In this document: positions 12,477-24,000 of the stretch, piece after piece
How positions within the stretch are numbered: the first letter of the stretch is position 1
Layout: each line of letters begins with the position of its first letter
The notes under the pieces: generated by a model
The model's input: the letters and a program-made list of their open reading frames with translations, nothing else
Databases searched by the model: none
Told to the model about the DNA's origin: nothing
Program-made: the position numbers and the translations under genes
NCBI GenBank assembly: GCA_905250115.1
Contig: CAJNOI010000176.1
Span: 1-64,000, forward strand
Origin: Adineta steineri
Lineage: Eukaryota; Rotifera; Eurotatoria; Adinetida; Adinetidae
Direction of reading: 5' to 3'
Length of the DNA: 64,000 bases

Positions 12477-13560
12477 TGGGTGATTTGCGCTACCATTGTA
12501 CCGTTCGCATTTCTAAGATAAAAATACTTATAACTCATGTTCTACTGAATAACTTTCAGTGATTTTTTTTTCACATAACCACATACTAAAGTCCTACTTA
12601 CGGTAAAAATTTCAAACCTTTCTTTCGTTTCCTTCCCTCCGAGCTTGGAACAAGAAAATCAAAAATGATGATTTCTAACGCCATTTGATGAAAAAGATTA
12701 TATACGTATTCTAAAATTTTGATTGGATAAATACTATTTGACAACTATGTTACAGCTGATACTCTGTACTATCTAACCACACCGAATAATTATAAATTTA
12801 TTATCGAATTGTCTCTAAAATATTGTAAAATTACTTTGACGCACGCATTGACTATTTTATGTCCCGACAGATTAAATTCGACCTACTAAAGTTAATCGGA
12901 ACCAAACTGCGGATTTTTTTGTATATATATGAAGACTAAAGAGTGAGAAATATTTCTATAAAAAAAATTTTCTCTAATGAACTTTCGAATCAAATAAAAA
13001 ACGAAAAATAAAGTGAGCAAGTGGCTATGGTTGCACTAAATGTCCCGACAGATTTTTATTTTTTTTTCTTTGATTTCTGGATAAATAAGGGAAATTGATC
13101 GACCATTTTTTTATCATTTTAACCTCACTAAGTGGTAAACCTACCATGGAAATATCAGCTCTTAAACAATCATCGTTCATGCGAAAAGAATATTTTTTCC
13201 AAGGAATGTCCCGACAGATTTTCTAGTGTCAGAATGTTATGAATGATTGTTTTCACATATCTATTGAAGATTTTTAATAGTTTAGATGATTAGGAGATGT
13301 ATTATCTTGTTCTTTCTCCTCTCGATATTGGTAAAAAAAAGCGTTCCGAGAATAATATCTTAACAGAAAATCTACAATATTCAATGTTTTTGGAGAAATC
13401 GATTTCCTCGAAAACAAAAGGACTGACAGTTGGGAAACTATCTGCAATATATATAACTAACATAGCTATATCGAATGTGTGATTCAAGTTTTCTTCATGT
13501 TCACTTTTATTTTTTTCGATTTTTTTAATCAAACGGTACAATGGTAGCGCAAATCACCCA
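12477..13560. mobile_element. TA-flanked DNA transposon (non-autonomous, mariner-type)
   Basis: The ends are inverted copies of TGGGTGATTTGCGCTACCAT and continue matching for about 30 bp. TA dinucleotides flank both sides. The paralogous locus beside the second small GPCR (about 16610-16625) has the same flanks with no insert and a single TA, so this is an insertion that postdates the duplication. The interior (about 1.08 kb) carries three copies of ATGTCCCGACAGAT and no credible transposase, so the element must have been moved by another element's enzyme. TA target sites suggest the Tc1/mariner superfamily. Confidence 0.8.
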
Positions 13561-13578
13561 TATATATTTGATGAACAG

Positions 13579-14649
13579 TTAGAGATTTTCATCAGATTCC
13601 ATTTGTGAATTGCGTGCTTCAATATTGTTGTCAGGTTCAATTCGATTATTTATGGGACAGCACCAATATCTCCATCGTTGCCAACATTTTTTTACTAGAA
13701 CAAATTTTACTTGCCGACGAAAACGTGATGAGAATATTACGAATATATGAAAGTTGATCTAAAATAAACCAAAATCGTACACATGAATTACAAAAGAAAA
13801 TCTATTTACAACAAAATTTATATTGTTGATAGACAGAAGAATTGTTTGAAGCAATCGACCAACTGCATATACCATAGGCACACTTCGTGATGTAGGAAAA
13901 TTAACGGCATAGATACGATAGATATTATAAGGTGATACCAAACAAACATAGGCTATTACACGTATAAGAACCATTGCTGTTATTTGTTTGTCTAGTTTAC
14001 GACGAACAATGGGTAATTGTCGTCGAACTATACGTCGAACATTACGATAAGCTAAGACACTAAATGATGATGCAATTACAATAGGAAGAAAACCAACTAA
14101 AATTGGATAAAAGAAATATGTTGAATACTGAACCCATGTATGATCCGATATGATACATCCAAATGTTGGCTGAATATTGAAAGAAGAGCCAAGCGCAATA
14201 CTATGAATGATCACAAAACAAATGAATATAAATGCAAAATATCGACCTAATTTCAATGTGCACATTTGTCTTAAATTCAAACGATGATTTGTTGAAAAGA
14301 ACTGATCAACAGTAGTGAAACATATCATATAAAAAGTAGTGAGCGCACATGTTTGTCCTAATATATATCTTAGTTTACACCAAATCAAAGAACGTTCTGT
14401 TGCATCATCTCCATATATTGCTATTAACATAGTTAGACTAATGAAGAAAAACTGATAAACTAAGTTGGAAATTGACTCAATAATTATATAGAAGGCACAT
14501 CGATTAGTTCGAAATAGTTTTAATTGAGTAAAAACGAGGAGATTTAACACATTACCAATAACTCCAAAACTAAATGTAATACAACCAGTATAAATCGAGT
14601 ATTGTGTTGCAAAGCTGAGAATTCCATCAGATACTGATGATGATGACAT
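13579..14649 (-). CDS. Rhodopsin-like GPCR, copy 1
   Basis: Two exons, 13810..14649 (840 nt) and 13579..13758 (180 nt), joined at phase 0, give 339 residues. Exon 1 encodes helices one to six and most of seven; exon 2 supplies the end of TM7 and a basic tail (SSRFRRQVK) ending ESDENL. DRY is replaced by DQF. A TM3 Cys and an extracellular loop Cys are present for the usual disulfide. Exon lengths match copy 2 exactly, and at least 190 bp of 5' flank is also shared, so the pair is a tandem duplication. The ligand cannot be told from sequence. Confidence 0.85.
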
Positions 14650-15446
14650 GCTACTTTATTCAAAATGATATATTCTTTATTATTTATGTTTGTCTTCTTT
14701 TCCTGTAAGATCTACAATTTAATATAAAAAAATATGAATCCTTTCCTGTCATTTATTATTTTTCAAGCATCTTAATATAAATTAATGTCACAATTGACAA
14801 TAAAAGTCTTTAATTACCAGTATGAGATATTCACTTTGAATATAGAATTTAAATTTAATAAAAGAATACTTGAATTTCTCACTAGAATTATTTGTAACTT
14901 GTATAAAAGAAAAAAGAATGATGTTTTTTTTCTGCACTATCTACACATAAATAATAGTAATAGTGTATTTATTGAACACGTATTCTAATTCACTTGTGCA
15001 ATACATTATTGTCAGTATTCTTTTAAGATATTAAATTTAATAAGAATATAAAAAGTGAAGAAAGGGAATTCATTTTCTCTTTAATTAAAATTACAATTAA
15101 TGACGATGTTGATTATTTTATGTTTTATATCTTTTCGCTATAAAATAAATTGGTCATTCATCTATTTTCATACGCATTTTCAAACTTTTGATATATGTTA
15201 ATATTATTGATAGAAACTATATATATACGAATTTTTCTAAAATTAATTTAATTCATTCTTTAGTGCCGAGTAGTACCATACCTATCAAACTGAAATTAGA
15301 TATTAATGTTGTTCTCACTGTTCAATAAGAATTTTCTAAAAATTGTCACCAAAAGCTTTAAATATAATTATAAGATTTTATAAAAGTCTCATAGGAACTG
15401 GAGCATAGATCTGATTGAATGATCTTTTTTTCTTGTATTTCTTTCG

Positions 15447-15540
15447 AAGGTTGATGAGATGAAGGTGTACATGAACGTCGAATGATTCATTCCACTAACA
15501 CGTACATCCCGCACTCTCACCCATACACATACCCTCAACT
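15447..15540. repeat. TG-rich inverted repeat
   Basis: An AAGGTTGATGAGATGAAGGTG arm faces GCACTCTCACCC and ATACACATACCCTCAAC. It is a degenerate member of the GGTGTG hairpin family, in the spacer between the two small GPCR genes. Confidence 0.45.
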
Positions 15541-15937
15541 TTAACTCTAATTTTCAAAGTAATCACAGTGCCATATTTAGATGCGAGAATGAATGCGAAT
15601 GTAACTGAGGATAAGGATATCTCCAAGAAAAGCTTCGATAAATATTTCATCGTGTTTAACAATTCAACAAATAAAAACAAGAGACTATTCCAATAAATGA
15701 GCAAATGTTTTGGTTATTATTATCAATCTTTAGATCATGAAAGTTTATTTTTAAAATGTGTTCATAAAACAGATTTTGATTTTCATTAATTACTTTGTCA
15801 ATCACTTCTTAAATTATGTAGAAAAAACATCTTAATCAATTTTCATCATCATTGGTAAAAATGCAAGGACCTACTACTATATTTCTATTATACTCCAATA
15901 AAGAAAATCTCTTTCAATTTAATTATTGTTATTAAGG

Positions 15938-16500
15938 TGGAATTCGATATTGGTGTGTAATATCGTGGAAAGAAAGACTTCGTTTTGAAAACATACTAAT
16001 AGAAAAACAATCGTCGATATGTATTGAACATAAGAATATTCTTATTCATCCATTCATGTTTGATCAATATACTATAAATTATCATAAAATAATTCAATAA
16101 CCAAATGAAATTATTATTTTATCATGTGGAATTCTTTGATCAAAGTATATTTAAAGATATTTCATTTATTAATGATCTAGATAAGTAAGTTTTATTTGAA
16201 TTTATTTAAGTAAATTTCTTTTAGAGAAGGTTTCTTAGTGGATATAACTGATAAACCAATTAATTCGATAAAATTCTATCAATTTGAAAATGAAATATAT
16301 TTAAATAATGATTATCTTGATTAAAAGATTTTTATGATGAAATTCTTATAGAAAATAAATAACACTCAATCTGATCCAGTAACCTCGAAACAAATAGTGA
16401 ATATTTTCGATATATCTCCATCTATCATTCAATCAAGCACTGAACAATATCAATATACAAATAATAATCAAAGAAAACTATTGGTAAGTTAAATAATTTT
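15938..16500 (+). pseudogene. Decayed protein-coding fragment of unknown family
   Basis: One frame reads RYWCVISWKERLRFENI and on to HPFMFDQYT before a stop near 16100. A shifted frame then continues with DQSIFKDISFINDLDK up to a GTAAGT donor-like site near 16187. After an acceptor-like TTTTAG near 16225, coding-like sequence resumes as EGFLVDITDKPINSIKF and then meets further stops. The mix of coding-like stretches, stops, a frameshift and splice signals points to a dead gene. I do not recognise the family. Confidence 0.45.
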
Positions 16501-16540
16501 GTTTTATTTAAAAGATTTCAAAAGTTGCTCAAATAAAAAG

Positions 16541-16587
16541 AAGGGTGTGGGTGCTCGATGAATACAGTATTCATATCCACCGTCAAG
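16541..16587. repeat. TG-rich hairpin at the 3' end of GPCR copy 2
   Basis: AAGGGTGTGGGTG and TATCCACCGTCAAG flank the perfect palindrome ATGAATACAGTATTCAT, only about 45 bp past the stop codon. It is the intact partner of the half-lost hairpin at 12411-12444. Confidence 0.6.
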
Positions 16588-16631
16588 AAAAACTAGACAT
16601 ATGAGAATTAATGTATTTATTTGATGAATAG

Positions 16632-17704
16632 TTAGACAGTTTCTTCAGATTCCATTTGTGAATTACGTTCTTGGATATTGTTGTCAGGTTCAATTCGATT
16701 ATTTATGTGACAACACCAATGTTTCCATCGTTGCCAACATTTTTTTATTAGAACAAATTTTACTTGACGACGAAAACGTGATGAGAATATTGTGAATATG
16801 TAAAAGCTGATCTAAAATAGACCAAAATCTTACAAATATGAATTAGCAAAGAAAATTTATTTACGGCAAAATTTATATTGCTAATAGAAAGAAATATTGC
16901 TTGAATCAATCGGCTAATTGCATATGCCATAGGCACACTTCGTGATGTAGGAAAATTAATGGTATAAATACGATAAGTAATATAAGGTAATAATAAACAA
17001 ACAAACGCAATTACACGCATAAGAACCATTGCTGTTATTTGTTTGTCTAGTTTACGACGAACAATGGGTAATTGTCGTCGAACTATATGACGAACATTAC
17101 GATAAGCTAAGATACTAAATGATGATGCAATGACCATTGGTAGTAACCCAGCTAAAATTGGATAAAGGAGAAATGTTGTGTACTGAACCGCTGCATAATT
17201 CGATAGAACACATCCTAATGTTGGCTGGATATTGAAAGAAGAGCCAAGCGCAATGCTATGAATGATTGCAAAACAGATGAATATAAATGCAAAATATCGA
17301 CCTGATTTCAGTGTGCACATTTGTCTTAAATTCAAACGATGATTTGTCGAAAAGAATTGATCAACAGCAGAAAAACATATCATATAAAAAGTAGTGAGCG
17401 CACATGTTTGGCCCAATATGTATCTGAGTTTACACCAAATCGAAGAACGTCCTGTTGCATCATCTCCATATATTGATGTTAAAACAGTTAGACTAATAAA
17501 GACAAACTGATAAATGAAGTTGGAAATTGATTCAATAGTTATATAGAATGCACATCGATTAGTTCGAAATAGTTTCAATTGAGTAAAAACGAGAAGATTC
17601 AACACATTACCAATAACTCCAAAACTGATTATAATACAACCAGTATAAGTCGAGTATTGTATCGCAAAGTTGAGAATTGCATCAGAGAGTGATGACGATG
17701 ACAT
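16632..17704 (-). CDS. Rhodopsin-like GPCR, copy 2
   Basis: Exons 16865..17704 (840 nt) and 16632..16811 (180 nt) join at phase 0 and give 339 residues, the same layout as the copy at 13579-14649. The DRY position again reads DQF, and the intracellular loop 3 motif VRRQLPIVRRKLDKQI is kept. Most differences from copy 1 are conservative changes in the helices, so both copies look functional. It is a plasma-membrane receptor of unknown ligand. Confidence 0.85.
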
Positions 17705-18790
17705 GAGACGTTATTCAAAGTGATATATAATTTATTATTTGTGTTTTTCTTCTTTTACTGGAAAATCTAAAATTTAATATGAAAAAAAAGGTTAATCTTT
17801 TTCTTCTCATTTATTATTTATGAAGCATCTGAGCAGAAACTACTGTCACGATTGATAAGGGAAGTCTTTAATTACTAGTATGACAATCCTTCTTTTTTCA
17901 TAGAAGAAATGTTGTATCTACGCAAGTTATTCAATCCGACCGGTAAACCTTACAGGAAACTATCGTATCCGATGTCGAACTCCCGATAAAAACCTACTGA
18001 TGCCAAATGAAATTTCATCGAATTTCTAACTAACGGATTTCGGACCGGATAACCTCGAAAAATATCCGATCGATGCCTATCGCATCGACTCGGCAGATAT
18101 TGTGATAATCATCAAAATCCGATCATAGGGAAACATCTGATACCGTCGGACTTCGTCGAAATCGATTGAATTTTTGTCAATCGCAGACAGATTAAAGAAA
18201 AAATTTTCAGCACTATTATTTGTAATTTCTCAAGGTATTCAAAGATTTTAACAAGATTTGGCACGGTTTCTCCTCTTTGTACTCGATTTAGTCCTATTAT
18301 GACACAATATATATATACCAGAATCATTCTTAGAACCTCCTAATAAATCTTTTACGATCATCTCTAGTATAGACATGTACATTAAAAAGATTTTAAAATG
18401 TAATTAAACAAAATGAACAAAAGACTTGTGTATGTCGCATGTCAGTTTAGAATTTAGTTGAGATAGAAATTTTCTATTATAGCGTGGATGTTATGATCAA
18501 ATAATTTACATGAATAAATTTTTTCTGTTTTTGAGCATATATGATTATTTGCTTGAATATGTAATTTGAAAGGCTTTAATCTGTTTTTATCTTGTTGAAG
18601 AAAAAAAGATTCTCAAGAAATGTTTATTTTTTAATGCTTAGAAAATTGTTTGATTTTAGAAGTTTCAATGAACAGAAACTATTTTTTTGCTTTGAAAGAA
18701 ATATTATTGAGGCTTTTTCAAATAGCTGAGAAGTAATATACCGAATGTTCCAAGGATATTATTCAATTAGTAAACGAATTTTGTACTGAA
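17705..18790. other. Intergenic: GPCR 5' flank and unassigned DNA
   Basis: The first 190 bp align with the 5' flank of the sister GPCR. From about 17930 to 18180 the base composition is clearly less AT-rich, with many CGA/TCG words, but no open frame or repeat boundary could be defined. It may be an old insertion. The rest is AT-rich without recognisable content. Confidence 0.3.
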
Positions 18791-20465
18791 CCCTAGTCGA
18801 ACATCTTGTAAGTAAGATCTGGAAATCTTGAAATTCGTAAGTAAGATCTTGCCAAGATCTTAAAAAGATAATTTCTTTTTTTTGAGAAAGCATATCTTGA
18901 TCATATCTTACGTATCTGTAACACAGATCTTATTAAGATCTTTCCTCAAGATATCAAGCTTTTCAGAAGACATGAAGAAAAGTTAAATTGTAATTATCTT
19001 GTACCACAGATCTTATCAAGATCTTTACTCAAGATATCAAAACTGTCAGAAGAGTGGAAAAAAGTTAAACTGTAATTATCTTGCACCAAGATCTTGAATA
19101 AACTAAAGCGACATCATTAATAGAAAAAAATAATTCATATATTTGAATTATTTTATTAAAAATATTCATAAATCATAACAGAACAGAAAACAAAAATAAA
19201 AAAAGCTTTTTTACAGTCCTCATACATATGAACCAATAAAAACAAATAATGAACATAAAGATAACAAACGTTATAACGGCCAAGTCTTTATCTCATATAA
19301 GCATGAAAAAGCTTATTTAAATAATTATGTATCGATTAATGATGATATATTGGTTCTTCTTAAATATATTAATCATGATTTTTTTCGACGAACGAAATAT
19401 TTTGCAATTGTAAAAATGAAATTTTTTTATGACAATGATGAGAATGAAGAGACTTAAATTAGAAGTTTATATGAAATAATTTTTGAATAATTATATTTGT
19501 TTTTTAGAAATTTACTGAAGTTTACTTGCGTCAATTTTAATACTAAAAAAAATGATCAATTCGATTAACATGTACATTATCAATCTATGCTAGTATATCG
19601 AGTTGTTGAAATAAACTACGCATTTTTAGACATGTATGTCATTTGTTTTAAAATAATTAGTTATTACTGTTGTTTACTCGTTTTAGTTTAATTTTATTTC
19701 TGCATATTATTAATTTTAGATATAAACAATAAATTTTGTTCGAAAAGTACGACTCAACGAACAAGATAATATACGCGTTAATACCGCTTGGCACGCAATG
19801 AAAGTGAAGTATTTAGGATGCTTCGAAATAATGAACACGAAGACGAAGATGATGATCTTATGGATATCTCTAATTCACTGGATCCAGTAGCTAGCGATAT
19901 TTCAGATAACGATGCCGTTGTTACTGTTGTTCAAGCCGTTTCATTTTCATCATCATCGTCTGATGCTGAATTATATGATGAAGCTGATTCAAATTTATTT
20001 TTATTATTTTTTATCTTGTATTTCGTGTACTTCTGAATGATTTGTGTTTATACAGATGATTGTGAATTAAAAACAGTTGTTATGGTGTTTATATTTTATT
20101 ACGTTTTTTATCTGAAGTTTGTAATTGTATTTGATGTTCACGTGTGTTATTGTATGTTCATGTAGGTCTTAAATTTAAATATATTAGTACAAGATCTGAA
20201 GATCTTGCCGAGGTAAAACGAAAATATCATTCATTACAAGATCTTATGCTCAAGATTTCAAATATCTGTTACCAAGATCTTAACAGGCTATACATAAGAT
20301 ATTAACAACGTGTACATAAGATCTTAACAATCTGTACCTAAGATCTAGTCACAGATCTTGTGTACAAGATAATCAAATTATCTGTACCTATTTTTTCAAG
20401 ATCTGTTCACTTATCTGTTCCTAAGATCTTGGCCAAGATCTTGCTTATAAGATGTTCGACTAGGG
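18791..20465. mobile_element. Inverted-repeat DNA element with AAGATCTT subterminal repeats
   Basis: The ends are inverted copies of CCCTAGTCGAACATCTT and stay similar for about 30 bp. Both subterminal regions (18800-19090 and 20185-20460) are crowded with AAGATCTT/CAAGATCTTG palindromes. No clear target-site duplication is visible (flanks GTACTGAA and AAGTTATA). CCCTAG ends recall piggyBac elements, but TTAA flanks are absent. The only open frame inside is a short acidic one. The element is probably non-autonomous. Confidence 0.7.
19788..20036 (+). CDS. Short acidic open frame inside the inverted-repeat element
   Basis: About 75-82 residues: an Asp/Glu/Ser-rich part (HEDEDDDLMDISNS, then SSSSSDAELYDEADS) followed by a hydrophobic tail. 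Acidic Ser-rich N-termini are known in piggyBac-type transposases, so this could be the remnant of one after internal deletion. It could equally be a chance open frame. The first in-frame ATG is near 19818. Confidence 0.3.
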   Translation: MARNESEVFRMLRNNEHEDEDDDLMDISNSLDPVASDISDNDAVVTVVQAVSFSSSSSDAELYDEADSNLFLLFFILYFVYF

Positions 20466-20740
20466 AAGTTATATTATTTATTACTTATTATCTTGATTCA
20501 TATATCTATATAAAATAACTGAAAAAGAGAATAAATTATTCAACATAGTAATAAAAGTCTTGATCTTTTTATTACGGAAGCACATTCAAAATCTCCAAGT
20601 TATATAGGAAGTACATTTTACAATCAGTATACGGTAAAGAGATGTTCCTAAATAAAATGATTGTAATATGAAAAAGAATTGTTATAACAGAACACTGTTT
20701 CCGTAAGTATCAACTTTTTTTCCATATTTCTTGTAAAAAT

Positions 20741-20790
20741 CTTGTGTGGGTGTGGGTATTATTTTATATTCATATCCACACCTACACCCT
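20741..20790. repeat. TG-rich hairpin 3' of chimeric receptor 2
   Basis: TGTGTGGGTGTGGGTATT faces CATATCCACACCTACACCC, about 300 bp past the stop codon of the second chimeric receptor. It is a clear member of the GGTGTG hairpin family. Confidence 0.6.
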
Positions 20791-21084
20791 GAAAACTATC
20801 TCATACAGTAATTCTGAAGTATCAAGCAGGTTTGCATTCTATTTTTTCGTTAGTCCGACAGATTGTCTGATCACTTTCGGTTTATAGATGATATTTTCAG
20901 AAATGAAAACTACATTGACATAACATTTTATTAAAGAAGAAGCTAAAATTTGATATGAGAACTTTTTTCAAAAACAACACTTTTGAACTTTGTGAGATTT
21001 CGTCTTCATACTTCCATGTCCACCCCAAGTATTTTTCATTTGTCAACATATTAGAAAAGTTCGAAAGTAATGAATAAATGTTGA

Positions 21085-24000
21085 TTATTGATGAATGAGT
21101 CGTCGCCATCGTTTGAGTGATTCTTGAAACGTTTTTCTGTACAACTCCGAAGGAAGAACAAAGACAATAAAGATAAGCATCGATGGAGTAAATGAAATGA
21201 AATAACCAAAAATAAATAACAATCGATGATTAGATGGATTGACACATTCAGATAGCATTGACATTATCAGACGGGGTAAAGACAGAATTAGAAGAATCAT
21301 CGGACTAATTAATAGTTGTTTGTGTTCATTAAATTGATTATAAACATGTTCTCTCAGAGTTCGTCTTGTTTGAGCTGTTGATCGTTGTCGGGCTGATCCG
21401 AATATGATGAATAAAGCGGAACAAAGATTGACCATACATGGAGCGATCAGATGAAAAAATAAGATGATTGTATTGTATTGTTGAACAAAAGAAGAATAAC
21501 GAGTTAAACACCATCTATCTATCTCCGCTGTATTCGTCTCTGTCTTTATCTCATGTAATTCTCGATATATAGGTTCGTGAATGATCGAAATCATGACACA
21601 AAATGGTAAGATAATGATTATCCATCGAGCAATGCATTGACTTTTCTGTTTATTGAATTTAATTCCTTTGAAAACGAGAATCGCTCTTTCAATGGCCACA
21701 CAAGCATTGAGCCATGCGTCTACATATAGACAAAGCTTGAGAAGAGGCTCGATCGATACACAACCTCCTCGAACAACAGAAACATGAATCGATAGATCTA
21801 TTTGAGTGAGAACAACAAACCAAAACTTCACTACAAACATGCTAATTGTAAGAAAAGAAGTAATCGATGATGCTAAGAGATAGATACCACATCCAACTTG
21901 TCGAAGATCTTTACTTTGAAATGTTAGTAGGGACAAAATACTATTGACTAAACCTCCAACAAACATAATCATCGTTAAAGCGATATTGGTTTTCAGCATT
22001 ATTATTTGATCAGTCATTGTCATATTCGGTCGAATTTCATCACGTAAAATATCATCAAGAGTGACACCAATACTTTTTTTGTAGAACTGACATTTTTGGC
22101 CAATGAAACAACTGGCCAAAATTTGAGCTAGAGAAAGAAATTTATAGTTATTAAGAGATTAGATTAACCTCTCTCAACTTAACAAAGCCATATAGGCGCA
22201 AATTTATAAGCAGCAATAGTTTATCAAAGTAATTTATCTATACATGATGTCCTGTCGAGATTAAATTTGTATATTTCTATTTTCTATTCAGTATCTCATG
22301 ATGAAATTACTCATTTGTGTAAAGATGTTTCTGCATATGAACTTGATAAATTTTCACAGACTGCAAGGTAATAAAATCTCAGATAGTGTGAAATCACTAA
22401 AGAATAAATCTTCTTAAATATATCGTTGATGCAAGAAGAAAAGCTGAATTAATTTACCCAACTGATTGAACTCATATAAAGAAGGAGTTCCGTTGTGCTT
22501 CTATTTTTCGACAATAATTCTATTGAAGTATACGATCTATTTGAAATTCTCAGATATTTTATTATTCAATAGTGAAAATCGACTTCAGTGGTATGTTGTA
22601 ATTCTCTGTTGATGATTTACAAATGATACAGAATACTTACTATAAGGATTAAGAGTGATGTTATTTAGATCAGATGTTAGAATGACAAAGTTTCCTGTTA
22701 TATTTGGAGATAATGTTGTTACCACTAATATGTATTTAGTGCCAGTGTGAAGATACGCGATGAACTTGAAATTTTGATCACTACAGCTTCGATAATTCTG
22801 TGAGAGTTGATTCTCGAAAGGATTCATTGGATTAAAATCATCTTCGTAAATATAACCATATGTATCCATACTGCTATTACTACTCAAAGCGTAGTATCCA
22901 GTTTCCATTACATTTACTTGTATAGTTTGGTAGTAATAGTTTGATTTTCGGCAATCTCGAGAATATGTTTGACTATTTGTAGTCAATCGTGATGAATAGT
23001 TCGATTGTACAGTTGATGAATATTGTATTCCGCTGACTGATGGGGAACCTACATGATGAAAACAAAAATAATAGTCTAGATTCGTAATAGATCTTGATTG
23101 ACTGACTATCGAGAGGTATGGCGAAGCTGAGTCTAGCTTTCTGAAGAAGCAACTCTCTATAATATCACTCTCAATGAAATAATTAAGTTGTAAATGGAGA
23201 GTGAGAATAGAATCTATAAATATTTTTCTGTACTGGAACCCTTAATAACGTATGTCACCAATGAGTTTGGAATAACTTCTTTATTTCGAAAATGAATAAT
23301 TTTCCAACGGTTTAGATAGGAAAAGTTGTTTATTTATAGTCTAATTCAACTACTGTTGTATTATATACAAAAATTGAAGTACATAAAAGTTGACTTTTAG
23401 ATTCATAAAAAGTAAGAACATATTTACATTTTTACCTATAATAAGTTGTATGCATATGTTTGAAGTATTTTCTCTATCATAGGAACACTGAGTGATAGGG
23501 TAGGTTGTAACAATTAGCAAAGTTTTTTCATTATATGGTCATGAACAGAGATTCATGTCGATTTGTATATTATTCATATCAGATTAGCGATCGATTGAAG
23601 CGGGTCTGCATTCAAGGAGATTGATCTGATCCTATGTACAATATTCTGTTATTTGATGGATTTTATCTAGGTGTTTATGCGAAGCTTTCTTCTTACAGTA
23701 CAGGTGTCATCTTATAAATCAAGTTTTTATTTGTGAATATGCCAAACTCAACTAAATACTGATCCTAACGTTGATAGATATTCATTTAATAGTTGTAGTG
23801 CAAACACTTACTAATATTCTTGAGATCAACAGTATTTATACCGGATACAAAGATCGTGAATGCATCTATATCATCGAAGGAATACTTTCTCACAACCAAT
23901 ATATATGTAGTACTAGTCTCAAGATAAATTGTGAATCTAAACGCACGCATATGGCATTTTTCATCATTGTCTGAGAGTAGATTTTCATTTGGATTGAATG

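Noticed and set aside
13297..13541. Overlapping open frames on both strands inside the TIR transposon
   Set aside because: They overlap each other, lack transposase motifs and have unbiased composition; chance frames.
18791..20465. Firm assignment to piggyBac
   Set aside because: The CCCTAG ends fit, but flanking TTAA is missing and no DDD transposase is present.
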